Assembly (NCBI RefSeq): GCF_040719145.1
Contig: NZ_JBFDUZ010000001.1
Location: 1,550,001 to 1,614,000 of the forward strand
Source: Paenibacillus sp. JQZ6Y-1
GTDB lineage: Bacteria > Bacillota > Bacilli > Paenibacillales > Paenibacillaceae
DNA: 64,000 nt
Reading direction: 5' to 3'
Part shown: positions 16,967-25,955 of the stretch, piece by piece
Position numbering within the stretch: position 1 is the stretch's first letter
How the letters are laid out: each line of letters starts with the position of its first letter
Notes under the pieces: generated by a model
Told to the model about the DNA's origin: nothing
What the model saw: the letters and a program-made list of their open reading frames with translations, nothing else
The model's database searches: none
Program-made: the position numbers and the translations under genes

Positions 16967-18076
16967 CTATGCAGAGTATCGATATTGCGAATAAGCATAT
17001 CGCATCGACTCGAATCTACTCTTCATCGCTTGGGTGCGCATAGACGGAGTGACATTCGCACGCTTGTCAGACGGTGTACGTGTTAGTTGTCCAATCACAA
17101 CGGGTGCTAATGCTGTTGGATCGGCAGCTGTGTTAAGAATAAGCTGGATCAGCTCATCCGTCTGTCCATTGCGAAAAGCAGCAAGATAATCGCGCAGCAA
17201 TGAACTGTTTTGCGGATCGGTCTGTATATTTGCAGCAGAGAAGGCAGGTTTTTTGGAAGAGTGCTTGACCGCATCACTAGGATTATACTTCGCTGCATCA
17301 GTCGTAGGATGGAGCGCATTGTCTGTTTGCATTTCGGCGTTTTGTCGACACCGATCCAATGCGATACGCGCACGCTTGAGCGCGGATTTGACGGCTCCTT
17401 CGCTTGTATGCAGCCGGTGTGCCGTTTCCGCTGCTGTATAATTCAACAGCTCACGTAGCACATAGACAACATGCTGTAGCGGCGATAACACATTCAGCAA
17501 TTGCTGAATAGCCAGTTCAGCTTCAAGCTGCTGCTGTGCGAGATTCCCCGTTTCCGTCTGCTCTAACGTTCCGCCTAGCCATTGCAATTTATGCTGCAAT
17601 ACCGTCTGCCGACGCCGATTATCCGTCCATAGGTTGCGTGCCATCCGAATGAGATACGCCTCCTGATACTGCGAAATATCGATACCTTCAGACGTTTGAC
17701 GCTGCCAAGCGCGTAGTAAGGTATCCTGCACTAGATCCTGCGCATCCCATTCGGAACGCGTCAGACTCAGACAATAGCGATATAGCGGCTTGAGAGTACC
17801 GATCAGCGCATCATTTGTAGAGAACGATACGCTGGAAGGTATCGCTGCTGTGCTACTTTGATCATCCTTCGTATCGGACAGGCAAGAATGTGTATTCTGC
17901 TGATGGTTATAAGGTGAAACATGCTGATCGTGAGTCAAATGGGTGTGCTTCATCATCGAATGATGTTCAAAATCGGAATGTTCATAACATGAAGAAGATG
18001 GAAGCTGCTCTTGCGCATGTTGCTGATGCGCCCATCTATCACTGCGATCAATGACTACGGAGTTCACAAAGGCCAT
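16967..18076 (-). CDS. ECF-type RNA polymerase sigma factor with a His-rich N-terminal extension
   Basis: A 369-residue protein. Residues about 94-160 are sigma region 2 (Y-R-Y-C-L-S-L-T-R-S-E-W-D-A-Q-D-L-V-Q-D-T), and about 205-255 are region 4 (L-S-P-L-Q-H-V-V, then Y-T-A-A-E-T-A-H-R-L-H). Two parts are unusual: an N-terminal stretch of some 85 residues rich in His, Gln and Ser with no known fold, and a C-terminal extension whose L-L-R-D-Y-L-A-A-F-R-N-G-Q segment resembles the start of the SnoaL-like tails of ECF41-class sigma factors. AAGGAGGG sits 8 nt before the chosen ATG, so the extension is probably translated. No anti-sigma gene is adjacent. Confidence 0.8.
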   Translation of the reverse strand: MAFVNSVVIDRSDRWAHQQHAQEQLPSSSCYEHSDFEHHSMMKHTHLTHDQHVSPYNHQQNTHSCLSDTKDDQSSTAAIPSSVSFSTNDALIGTLKPLYRYCLSLTRSEWDAQDLVQDTLLRAWQRQTSEGIDISQYQEAYLIRMARNLWTDNRRRQTVLQHKLQWLGGTLEQTETGNLAQQQLEAELAIQQLLNVLSPLQHVVYVLRELLNYTAAETAHRLHTSEGAVKSALKRARIALDRCRQNAEMQTDNALHPTTDAAKYNPSDAVKHSSKKPAFSAANIQTDPQNSSLLRDYLAAFRNGQTDELIQLILNTAADPTALAPVVIGQLTRTPSDKRANVTPSMRTQAMKSRFESMRYAYSQYRYSA

Positions 18077-18493
18077 ATAGGGGGCCCTCCTTTGTTGATT
18101 CCGGTTACGGAATAATGAGTTAGTTGCATCATAGCACGTTCAGCCGGCTGATATCCTGTAAACGAATGAACATTAAAAAAGGATACGCCTATTTACCGAT
18201 TCATACGAAATATTTTCAGCTCGTCTATTTGTAAACCCATTGTTGATCAATTATCGTTCTTCGCGCATATTTCCCTCTCCATACTGGTTCTGGTAGTATG
18301 ATAACAGATGCGATGACGATCTGTTGATCGTATGTAAGCGGCGAGCTGTTGCATGCTTGCTTCGGACGGGTTAATGATAGAATAAGAACTTTTATTGCAG
18401 CACACATATAACTACTACACATGCCTATATCTACCACGATTCGATATGGTGCAGGCGCTACGGACAAACGCGCTGAATGAGGAGGTCGTCGTC
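18077..18493. other. Intergenic region between divergent genes
   Basis: Holds promoters for the sigma-factor gene (minus) and the P-loop gene (plus). No gene or strong hairpin was seen. Confidence 0.4.
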
Positions 18494-18979
18494 ATGCCAT
18501 CGCCCAAAAGAATACATATTGTCGGCGCACCTGGAAGCGGCAAAACGGAGCTGGCGATTCGTTTATCGGATAAGCTGGGAATTCCATTTTACTCGCTGGA
18601 ATCACTGTTATGGACACGGGACGGCAGGCGTAGACGCCGCAATACCCCAGCAGTGCGTCAGCGGCTATTAATGGACATCATGGCACAGGAAGCATGGATT
18701 GTGGAAGGGAATTTGATGGAATGGCTTATTCCGAGCTTTGCTTTGGCAGACCAGATCATTTTCCTCACACCATCTCCATTTGTGCGTGATGGTCGCATGC
18801 TGCAACGCTTTTTGAGACAAAAGATTGGAACCGATCCAGATCGGGAACGAATCAATGTGTTGGAATTGATGGATCGGTTGTACTGGAATCATCGATTTGA
18901 ACGCGAATCCAAGCCAGCTATTTTAAAAGTAGCGGAGCCGTACAAGCATAAGCTGGTCGTTACCCGACAGGTGGATTGA
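18494..18979 (+). CDS. P-loop kinase-like protein (adenylate kinase / DNA topology modulation family)
   Basis: A 161-residue nucleotide-binding protein. The Walker A loop G-A-P-G-S-G-K-T lies at residues 10-17. The later W-I-V-E-G-N segment and Arg-rich lid region fit the FlaR/adenylate-kinase-like family. The frame is open 33 codons upstream, but GAGGAGG lies 8 nt before the ATG at 18494 and the fold begins right after it. The phosphate acceptor is unknown, and the historic name topology modulation protein says little about function. Confidence 0.82.
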   Translation: MPSPKRIHIVGAPGSGKTELAIRLSDKLGIPFYSLESLLWTRDGRRRRRNTPAVRQRLLMDIMAQEAWIVEGNLMEWLIPSFALADQIIFLTPSPFVRDGRMLQRFLRQKIGTDPDRERINVLELMDRLYWNHRFERESKPAILKVAEPYKHKLVVTRQVD

Positions 18980-19040
18980 TTGCAACCAACTGATATTATC
19001 TATCAACTCCATACTATGTATACCTGCAAAAACAAGCGTA

Positions 19041-19068
19041 ACGGTATGAATGGATTCATACCGTCTTT
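19041..19068. terminator. Bidirectional terminator between convergent genes
   Basis: Perfect ACGGTATGAA/TTCATACCGT 10-bp stem with a 4-nt loop, then CTTTC. Confidence 0.7.
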
Positions 19069-19084
19069 CGCCATGTCTATAGAA

Positions 19085-20323
19085 TTATTGCTCAAATTTT
19101 TTGAGCACAATAACAGCATTATGACCGCCAAAGCCGAACGAATTGGATAGTCCAATCTTCAGATCCGCTTGTCTTGCTGTATTCGGCACATAATCAAGAT
19201 CACATTGTTCATCTGGGTGTTCCAGATTGATGGTTGGCGTAATCAGTCCATGCTGTAGCATCTGCACAAGCGCGATCGCTTCGGCGCCGCCTGCTGCACC
19301 GAGCATATGCCCAGTAATCGACTTGTTAGCAGTAACCGGAATAGTATGAGCGCGCTCGCCGAACAGCTCCTTGATCGCCTTTGTTTCCGAAATATCGCCA
19401 ACAGATGTGCTGGTCGCATGCGCACTAATTACATCCACATCGTCGGTAGTGATACCGGCATTTTTCAATGCTTGCCGCATCGCTTGTACAGCGCCCCGAC
19501 CTTCTGGATGAGTCGCTACCATATGGTACGCATCCGAGCTAGCACCGTAACCGATCACCTCGGCATAGATATTCGCTTGCCGTGCCTGTGCATGACGAAG
19601 CGATTCCAGCACGACAATACCAGCGCCCTCTGCCATGACAAAGCCATCTCGCTCTGCATCAAACGGTCGACTAGCGGCGGCTGGATCATCGTTTCGCTGT
19701 GATAAAGCTGTCGCATTGCTAAAGCCAGCAAGCGATACTTCGTTGATCGCTGCTTCCGCGCCACCGGCGATCACCACATCTGCATCACCAGAACGGATCA
19801 GTCGCAATCCTTCGCCGATTGCTGTATTGCCGATAGAGCAGGCAGTGACAGGACAGAGCGTTGGTCCCCAGCTGCCTAGCCGAATGCTGATCGTGGCGGC
19901 AGCGCTGTTGGCGATCATCACTGGTACAAGCAGCGGACTAATACGCTCCGGTCCACGCTTCAACAGCGTCGTCTGCTGCTCAATCAGCGTATCAATACCG
20001 CCGATGCCAGAGCCGACATACACGGCTACCCGCTCACGGTCCACCTGTTCCATATCTAGCCCTGCATCCTGAACAGCCTGTTCAGCTGCTGCGACTGCAA
20101 ATTTGGCAAACCGATCCATCCGACGTGCTTCCTTACGCCCGAATAATGCCTCTGCGTCAAAGTCCCGTACAATACCTGCAAACTTCGTTTTAAACCGCTC
20201 AGTATCAAACGCATCAATGGCAGAGATACCAGATTGTCCGTTACTTAGCGCCTGCCAGAATGTATCTACATCGTTTCCAATCGGAGAAATAACCCCCATG
20301 CCTGTAATAACTACCCGTTCCAT
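19085..20323 (-). CDS. fabF: Beta-ketoacyl-ACP synthase II (FabF family)
   Basis: A 412-residue condensing enzyme of standard length that extends acyl-ACP with malonyl-ACP in fatty-acid synthesis. The catalytic triad is present: Cys162 in P-V-T-A-C-S, His302 in S-A-H-A-T-S-T and His339 in S-I-T-G-H-M-L-G. AAGGAGGAAG precedes the ATG. It stands alone without fabH, acpP or fabD, so it is likely a secondary FabF, perhaps for adjusting membrane lipids. It is divergent from a MmyB-like regulator. Confidence 0.93.
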   Translation of the reverse strand: MERVVITGMGVISPIGNDVDTFWQALSNGQSGISAIDAFDTERFKTKFAGIVRDFDAEALFGRKEARRMDRFAKFAVAAAEQAVQDAGLDMEQVDRERVAVYVGSGIGGIDTLIEQQTTLLKRGPERISPLLVPVMIANSAAATISIRLGSWGPTLCPVTACSIGNTAIGEGLRLIRSGDADVVIAGGAEAAINEVSLAGFSNATALSQRNDDPAAASRPFDAERDGFVMAEGAGIVVLESLRHAQARQANIYAEVIGYGASSDAYHMVATHPEGRGAVQAMRQALKNAGITTDDVDVISAHATSTSVGDISETKAIKELFGERAHTIPVTANKSITGHMLGAAGGAEAIALVQMLQHGLITPTINLEHPDEQCDLDYVPNTARQADLKIGLSNSFGFGGHNAVIVLKKFEQ

Positions 20324-20409
20324 CCTGCTTCCTCCTTATATATCTGTACATATTGTTGAAAAGTAATAGCGTTAGCTCAACTGCTGCGTTTCTTGCATAG
20401 GTATAGCGT

Positions 20410-20452
20410 GATGAAATGGTAGTGTGTACTGCGTAAGCCGCTTCATTTCATC
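20410..20452. repeat. 9-bp perfect inverted repeat in the fabF/regulator intergenic region
   Basis: GATGAAATG (20410-20418) and CATTTCATC (20444-20452) separated by 25 bp. A second, smaller pair, AAACTTGT (20455-20462) and ACAAGTT (20503-20509), follows. Both are candidate operators for the neighbouring regulator. Confidence 0.45.
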
Positions 20453-20533
20453 CTAAACTTGTTCTGTTTATGATATAATCATGCCATCTAACATATCCTA
20501 GTACAAGTTATCGTTTATACGGGTATAATTTGT

Positions 20534-20573
20534 AACAGGCTAACAGGCTAACAGGCTAACAGGCTAACAGGCT
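20534..20573 (+). repeat. Five tandem copies of AACAGGCT
   Basis: Five exact head-to-tail copies of an 8-bp unit, followed by a partial sixth (AATGGCT). The array starts 4 bp after a TATAAT box (20524-20529) and ends about 10 bp before the ribosome site of the MmyB-like regulator, so it fills its 5' leader. Such arrays change length by strand slippage. Confidence 0.9.
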
Positions 20574-20595
20574 AATGGCTGGAAAGGGAGTAGCT

Positions 20596-21441
20596 ATGAA
20601 TCAGCAGGCAAGACTACATGCGTTATCCGATTTTCTAAAGGCAAGGCGTGCACGAATCACCCCGCAGTCAGTTGGGCTGAATGCGGGCTTACGGCGGCGT
20701 ACACCCGGATTGCGCAGGGAAGAAGTGGCACAGCTCGCTGGAGTGAGTACAACGTGGTATACATGGCTAGAGCAGGGCAGAGACATTCAGGCATCTGCTT
20801 CGGTGCTGGAAAATATAGCGGCGGCACTGCAATTGACCAACGATGAACGCAAATATTTATTTTCACTCGCCATGGATAAAAGCACTAGTATCGTGCCTGC
20901 ATTGGAAGAGATTCCGCAGATCAGTCCGTCGCTAGCGAAGATTCTAGAGCAGCTGCGATATTGTCCAGCGATCATCTCCGATCGGCATTGCAATATCGTT
21001 GGCTGGAACGAAGCGGCACGGCATGTCTTTCTTGATTTTGAACAGGTGCCGGAGGCGCAGCGGAATATGATCAGTCTGTTGTTTGAACGTAAGGAATTTC
21101 GCCGTTTGGCGGTCAATTGGAAGGATTTTGCTGGTGATTTTCTGTCCATTTTCCGAGCGTATTATGGGCAGTATGTGGATGATGAATGGTATGAACGCTT
21201 TTTGGAAACGATGAAGGAAACGTATCCCGATTTCAATCCACTGTGGGAGGAGAGTAAGGTGAGTTCCGCACCGCAGGTAGTGCTGGAATTTCGTCATGCC
21301 CGTGGTGGCAAAATGCTGTTTGAGCTAAGCTCGTTCATCGTGCAGGGCGATAGCGATCTGCGTTGCAGCATCTATACGCCGGTACAAGATTCAGCAACCG
21401 AGGTCAAGCTCATGGCGCTAATGGAGCGGGCGAGAGAGTAG
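20596..21441 (+). CDS. XRE-type regulator with MmyB-like ligand-binding domain
   Basis: A 281-residue regulator. A helix-turn-helix (about 28-85) has the hallmark R-R-R-T-P-G-L-R-R-E-E-V-A-Q-L-A-G-V-S and W-Y-T-W-L-E-Q-G-R. The PAS-like MmyB ligand domain (about 105-275) follows, with W-N-E-A-A near 144. An in-frame ATG at 20575 lies within the repeat remnant; GGAAAGGGAG points to 20596. A member from Chloroflexus has been reported with a fatty-acid ligand, which suits its place opposite fabF. Control of fabF is inference. Confidence 0.88.
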   Translation: MNQQARLHALSDFLKARRARITPQSVGLNAGLRRRTPGLRREEVAQLAGVSTTWYTWLEQGRDIQASASVLENIAAALQLTNDERKYLFSLAMDKSTSIVPALEEIPQISPSLAKILEQLRYCPAIISDRHCNIVGWNEAARHVFLDFEQVPEAQRNMISLLFERKEFRRLAVNWKDFAGDFLSIFRAYYGQYVDDEWYERFLETMKETYPDFNPLWEESKVSSAPQVVLEFRHARGGKMLFELSSFIVQGDSDLRCSIYTPVQDSATEVKLMALMERARE

Positions 21442-21624
21442 ATCATCCAGTAGATCATTCGCGATGTAGAAGTGACGTTTGGGTCATCGCTGATCCGTGT
21501 AGTACAATAGAGAGATGCAAATGAACATCTTCATGATGGATATGCACGACTATCACAAGCAAGGTGAAGAAATCATGACCGTGTAATCGCTGGTCGATAC
21601 TCACCGGAACAGGAGCTACAACGT

Positions 21625-22491
21625 ATGCAGATTATGCAGCATCTATCCTCGCATATTCATTATCTTACCCCATATCAGGAAACGGATCGTCCCATTTTGG
21701 CGGCGATTACAGGTACCAAATCAACACTGCTGGTGGATGCAGGCAATTCGTCTGCCCATATTCAATATTTTATTGATCAGCTGGTGAAAATGGATGTTTC
21801 CCCGCGTTGTCTAGTGCTGACCCACTGGCACTGGGATCATGTCTTTGGCATGAATCAGGCGAATACAACAATCATTGCCCAGACGATGACCACCGCAGAA
21901 ATTAAAAAGATGCAGCGATTGAAATGGAATGACGAAGCGCTGGATCAGCGGGTAGCAGAGGGAAGCGAGATTGCGTTTTGCGCCGATGCGATCAAGAAGG
22001 AACATGTAGAGACGCGTGATATTCTGCTGCCTACACCAGATATTACATTTGAACGCAGACTAGAGATGGATCTCGGTCGTGTGCATTGTATCATTGAGCA
22101 TGTTGGCGGCGATCATTCCGCTGATTCGACCACCGTTTATGTAAAAGAAGATAAAGTACTATTCCTCGGCGATTGTATCTATCCGAATATTCATGTAACG
22201 CCGAACGAATATACAGCAGAACATACCTTGCCGCTCATTCAGGCATTACGTCAGTTTGACGTGGATACTGCGATTCGTTCGCATCACGCTGAAACATGGG
22301 ATGGCGAGACGTTCCACCAGCAGCTGGATTTGTTAGAAACGATTGCTTTACTCGTGCGAGATGATGATAACGATGAAGCCTTTATTATTCAGCAGCTGCA
22401 ATCCAAGCTAGAGCGAGAGCTGAATGAAGAAGAATTGGAGACGATTGAGCTATTTATCAACGGACGAAACCGTCAGCAGCAAAACGGCTGA
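21625..22491 (+). CDS. MBL-fold metallo-hydrolase
   Basis: A 288-residue protein with the metallo-beta-lactamase fold: T-H-W-H-W-D-H (His67, His69, Asp71, His72), a later G-G-D-H-S motif and L-G-D-C supply the two metal sites. AGGAGC precedes the ATG. The C-terminal 60 residues are Glu-rich and helical. The family covers hydrolysis of thioesters, lactones and phosphodiesters; the substrate here is not evident. It ends 11 bp from the convergent phosphatase gene. Confidence 0.87.
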   Translation: MQIMQHLSSHIHYLTPYQETDRPILAAITGTKSTLLVDAGNSSAHIQYFIDQLVKMDVSPRCLVLTHWHWDHVFGMNQANTTIIAQTMTTAEIKKMQRLKWNDEALDQRVAEGSEIAFCADAIKKEHVETRDILLPTPDITFERRLEMDLGRVHCIIEHVGGDHSADSTTVYVKEDKVLFLGDCIYPNIHVTPNEYTAEHTLPLIQALRQFDVDTAIRSHHAETWDGETFHQQLDLLETIALLVRDDDNDEAFIIQQLQSKLERELNEEELETIELFINGRNRQQQNG

Positions 22492-22502
22492 TTACGTGCG
22501 GC

Positions 22503-23087
22503 TCATTTGCCTTTTTGCCGCAGAATCTGCCGTCGTACTGCTTCGGCTTCACTATCGCGGAACAGATGCAGCTTGCCATTCTCGACCATGCGCATGCGTG
22601 GACCGGTAAAGCCTCGTTTGATCAGCTGCTTGCGCATATACAGCATAAGCGCCCAGTGGCTGACGATTAGAATATGCTCTGCGTTAGAAGCCAGAATCAC
22701 ATCTAGTGCGCGGTCAATACGTGCATTGGCTTCCGCGACCATACGCTTGTACCGTCTGCTCAGTAGCGGCGCAATGCGGGCGAAGGCAGCCCAGCCGATA
22801 AAGGGAAAGCGTAGCTCCGTATTAAAGGTGGGTGGGGTAATCTCGCGCAGCTCCGGCATAATCACAATCTCACCGCCATAAATAAACTGCGCCGTCTTGA
22901 TCGCGCGCGGCAAATCGCTGGCAAAGCAGATTTCCCAGTTTAATCCGCGTAGATCAGTGGTGCCCATTTCGATCTCGGCTACATCATATTCCTCGAGCCA
23001 TGTTACCAGCTCGCTGACGGTAACCATCTGGCGGATCGGAAACTCCTTATTCACTTTAAAATGTCGGACAAGTCCAATAGTCTTCAT
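22503..23087 (-). CDS. Histidine phosphatase family protein
   Basis: A 194-residue branch-1 histidine phosphatase (phosphoglycerate-mutase-like). The N-terminal G-L-V-R-H-F supplies the catalytic R-H pair (the usual Gly after His is Phe here). The A-S-D-L-P-R-A-I-K-T-A segment and the I-V-S-H-W-A motif supply the rest of the pocket. The substrate is unknown. The next gene on the other strand starts about 100 bp from its start. Confidence 0.82.
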   Translation of the reverse strand: MKTIGLVRHFKVNKEFPIRQMVTVSELVTWLEEYDVAEIEMGTTDLRGLNWEICFASDLPRAIKTAQFIYGGEIVIMPELREITPPTFNTELRFPFIGWAAFARIAPLLSRRYKRMVAEANARIDRALDVILASNAEHILIVSHWALMLYMRKQLIKRGFTGPRMRMVENGKLHLFRDSEAEAVRRQILRQKGK

Positions 23088-23188
23088 CAGGGGTCGTGTG
23101 TAACTCCTTATTCGTAATGTGCTACAATAATGATTATACCCATTTCCGATGGGAACCGTATAATTGCTTCAGAAAGGAAGATCATAAC

Positions 23189-23392
23189 ATGAGTCAGTGG
23201 GAATACAAAACGATAAAATTAGAACCAGGTGGTTTTCTCGGCGGCAAAGTCGATATGGACGAGCTGCAAGGAACGCTGAACGATCTCGGCTTTGACGGCT
23301 GGGAGCTGGTATCGTCCTTTGATACCACCATATCGCAGGGCAGTTCGCGCGAGGTCATTCTGATCTTCAAGCGCAGTGCACTGCTAGATTAA
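23189..23392 (+). CDS. DUF4177 domain protein
   Basis: A 67-residue protein that consists of a DUF4177 domain: W-E-Y-K-T-I-K-L near the start, then L-N-D-L-G-F-D-G-W-E-L-V in the middle. The frame is open far upstream, but AAAGGAAG precedes the ATG at 23189. Function is unknown. Confidence 0.85.
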   Translation: MSQWEYKTIKLEPGGFLGGKVDMDELQGTLNDLGFDGWELVSSFDTTISQGSSREVILIFKRSALLD

Positions 23393-23498
23393 CTCTCGAT
23401 AACGGTTACATAACCATATGCAACCTATTGAAACGTTTACGATTGAACTTGAGAACCGCGTTTGGCAATGACAAACGCCATACAGAGGAGGCAATCGC

Positions 23499-25046
23499 AT
23501 GATCGGAACATGGATGGAAGAGATCAAGTCCATTTTACGTACCGAATTAAGCAGCCTGGAAGACTTTCTGCTGCCACCTGCCGGTGATGTGGAAATTGCT
23601 CAAGTGGAGCAGGCTATGAATCTCTCATTTCCAGAAGAGTTGAAGCAGCTATATCATACCCATAACGGTGAGTCTCGCAACGGTCCGGGCTTGTTTTTTG
23701 GACTGCAATTTCTGAGTTTGGACGAGATGCTCAGCGAGTGGAAAATCTGGTCTGATTTGCAGGAAGAATATGCAGATCTGGGCGATCATTACTCTATTCC
23801 GTCGGGCTGGGTGAAGGAGCAGTATATTAACCGGAATTGGATTCCTTTTTGTCATGATGGTGGAGGGAATCATCTGGGGATCGATCTGGACCCTGATGAA
23901 AATGGAGTTATCGGTCAGGTGATTAACTTCGGACGCGATGAGGAAACGAAGTTTGTCATTGCTCGTCACCTTGGTGAATTTATCCATTTCATGCGGGATA
24001 CGGTGCGGGAAGGCAATTACACAGTAGAGCAAGAGGAAGGCATGGGCTACTGGATGTACGGTCGTAACGATCAGGCACGATTGCTACGGGACGCCCAGCA
24101 GTTTGCGCTCGGTGATGTGTTGTCAGCGTCAAAGATTCCGGCGTCAAACACTGATTTTGCGGCCTGGATGGGACGTCTATCCCAGCCATGGCAAGAATTG
24201 ATTCGGCAGCAAAATGCTACGCCTGAGGAATTTGTTCGCCAATACCAGATTTTTCTGATCAACGAGAATCTAAGCGATCTAAGCGGCTTGGAACGTTGCA
24301 GCGAGGTGCGCGAACTGAGCCTGTCACGCAACCAGATTATGGATGTACAGCCGCTTGTAAATTGTAGCGAATTGAAAAAGCTGTATTTGCTAAACAATCC
24401 GATTCACGATCTGACGCCATTATCCAATCTGAAGTATTTGCATAGCTTGAACATTGCGGGCACATCAGTAACCGATCTAACGCCACTTGCCACTCTGTCA
24501 AGGCTGACAAAGCTATCTTGTAATGATACGCCGATAGAGGATTATCGTCCGCTATTGAAGATAAAGACATTAACTACGTTGACAATTTCAGCACCTTCAC
24601 ATAAGGCGGCTCAGGTGATTAGCGATATGCAGCAATTGCGTCATCTGACAATTCATGATGCACATACATGGCAGCCTCAGGATTGGGAGATGATTGGCAC
24701 ACTGCCTTTATTATCGTTAACCGTTAATGGCGGAACATGGGACAATGCCGATCATTTACGTGCATTCGAGCAATTGCAGGAATTAACCTTTCAACATTTG
24801 TATTTGCAGGATGCTTCTGCACTTGCAGACCTTCGCTCTTTGCAAAAGTTAAGTCTGCTGGATAATAGCGATATTTCTCAGTTAGAATCGATTACGCGGT
24901 CAACGACGTTGCGTAGCTTTACAGGCAGCTTTGCACAATTCGATCAGATTAAGGACGGTTTTAGTCAGCTGGTTGACTTCTCTAGTCTGACAGGCGATCT
25001 CACCAATGAACAGTTTGAAATCTGGTCCAACTATAATCGGCGCTAA
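23499..25046 (+). CDS. SMI1/KNR4 domain protein with leucine-rich repeats
   Basis: A 515-residue cytoplasmic protein. Residues about 25-170 form an SMI1/KNR4 (SUKH) domain, shown by L-S-F-P-E-E-L-K-Q-L-Y-H-T-H-N-G and W-I-P-F-C-H-D-G-G-G-N-H-L-G. Residues about 255-500 are internalin-type leucine-rich repeats of about 22 residues (L-X-X-L-X-X-L-X-L-X-X-N). SUKH domains often act as immunity proteins against polymorphic toxins, but no toxin gene is near. GAGGAGG precedes the ATG. Confidence 0.85.
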   Translation: MIGTWMEEIKSILRTELSSLEDFLLPPAGDVEIAQVEQAMNLSFPEELKQLYHTHNGESRNGPGLFFGLQFLSLDEMLSEWKIWSDLQEEYADLGDHYSIPSGWVKEQYINRNWIPFCHDGGGNHLGIDLDPDENGVIGQVINFGRDEETKFVIARHLGEFIHFMRDTVREGNYTVEQEEGMGYWMYGRNDQARLLRDAQQFALGDVLSASKIPASNTDFAAWMGRLSQPWQELIRQQNATPEEFVRQYQIFLINENLSDLSGLERCSEVRELSLSRNQIMDVQPLVNCSELKKLYLLNNPIHDLTPLSNLKYLHSLNIAGTSVTDLTPLATLSRLTKLSCNDTPIEDYRPLLKIKTLTTLTISAPSHKAAQVISDMQQLRHLTIHDAHTWQPQDWEMIGTLPLLSLTVNGGTWDNADHLRAFEQLQELTFQHLYLQDASALADLRSLQKLSLLDNSDISQLESITRSTTLRSFTGSFAQFDQIKDGFSQLVDFSSLTGDLTNEQFEIWSNYNRR

Positions 25047-25060
25047 TTGCCAATATACCT

Positions 25061-25088
25061 ACCGGAGCGCATGGTGCTCCGGTTTTTT
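25061..25088 (+). terminator. Terminator of the SMI1-LRR gene
   Basis: ACCGGAGC/GCTCCGGT 8-bp stem and a six-T run. Confidence 0.9.
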
Positions 25089-25292
25089 GATATGCAGACC
25101 GATAGATCATAGTATATAGATAGGCATCCAATCGATATTGAAAATAATGACATATCTTTTTTCAGTCAGTTGCGAAAACATTGCGTGGCACAATGAAACA
25201 AAATGTAAAAAGTGAGTAAATGGGAGTAAAGCAGAGAAAAAAGTAGCTTGCGACAGGTAGCAATTTACTAAACTTTTAAAAATCAAACTTGT

Positions 25293-25324
25293 GGTCAAAA
25301 AGGGCTTTTTTTGCCTTTTTGATC
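25293..25324. other. A/T-rich hairpin upstream of the kdp promoter
   Basis: GGTCAAAAAGG and CCTTTTTGATC pair at 10-11 positions around a T-rich loop, just before the predicted kdp promoter. It may insulate the kdp leader from read-through. Confidence 0.5.
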
Positions 25325-25327
25325 TGC

Positions 25328-25356
25328 TTTACTCTTTCGCGCGACAGGCGTAATAT
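25328..25356 (+). promoter_or_regulatory. Predicted promoter of the kdp operon leader
   Basis: TTTACT, a 17-bp spacer and TAATAT. It would start a leader of about 750 nt that includes both riboswitches. Confidence 0.5.
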
Positions 25357-25440
25357 ACATTTCAGGATTTAGAGATTCACCGGTAACGGGAATCATTTTT
25401 GTTCAGAATGAACCATAGCATCACAATGTTTCTTGTTCTT

Positions 25441-25640
25441 TATTGCTGAGTTTCCGGTTATGCCGGAAAACGGGGGAACCAATTGTCAGGATGATCGGAG
25501 GTGTGAGAGCCGCCGACAGACTGCATGGGGTGAATCGCTTAGCACCGGTAACCATGGGACCGGCGCTGGGCGTAGGGCGACTCTCACCGCCCGAATCCGA
25601 CAGCTAACCTCGTAAGCGGAAGTCGAGAGAGGAGTGTGGA
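25441..25640 (+). ncRNA. c-di-AMP riboswitch (ydaO/yuaA type), copy A
   Basis: Carries the ydaO signature elements in order: CCGGAAAACGGGGGAACC (25464-25480), GGGGTGAAT (25527-25535), and the CCGAATCCGACAGCTAACC segment beginning at 25591 with CTCGTAAGCG directly after it. This class binds cyclic di-AMP and usually turns genes off. A short terminator-like hairpin follows at 25656-25684. Confidence 0.88.
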
Positions 25641-25655
25641 ACTTGTGCCGACACG

Positions 25656-25684
25656 ACACAGGGTAAACAAAGCTCTGTGTTTTA
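25656..25684 (+). terminator. Possible terminator of riboswitch A
   Basis: ACACAG/CTGTGT 6-bp stem followed by TTTATT. It is weaker than the terminator of copy B. Confidence 0.5.
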
Positions 25685-25761
25685 TTGTGCGCTTTTTGGG
25701 AATATTCTGAACCTTGTACAATCAATTACGCTTAATTTCCGATATGTGGACAGCCATTCAT

Positions 25762-25955
25762 CAACTGTCCGCCGGAAAGCGGGGGAACCAATCGTCACGC
25801 TGTACAAAAGCTGATACTGCTTAGGCAACGGCTTTGCACAGCATGGACATGGGGTGAATTCCGGGATGACCGGAACGGGCAATCTTCCAGCCCGAACCCG
25901 ACAGCTAACCTCGTCAGCGAATCAGGGAGAACTTATATCCGGCTTGAACCGGCGA
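25762..25955 (+). ncRNA. c-di-AMP riboswitch (ydaO/yuaA type), copy B
   Basis: A second full copy: GCCGGAAAGCGGGGGAACC (25771-25789), GGGGTGAATT (25851-25860) and CCCGAACCCGACAGCTAACC from 25891. The peripheral stems differ in sequence from copy A, so this is an old duplication, not a recent one. Confidence 0.9.

Noticed and set aside
25433-25882. Short frames of 60-79 residues within the kdp leader
   Set aside because: They fall in the riboswitch aptamers, whose conserved RNA blocks explain the sequence better.
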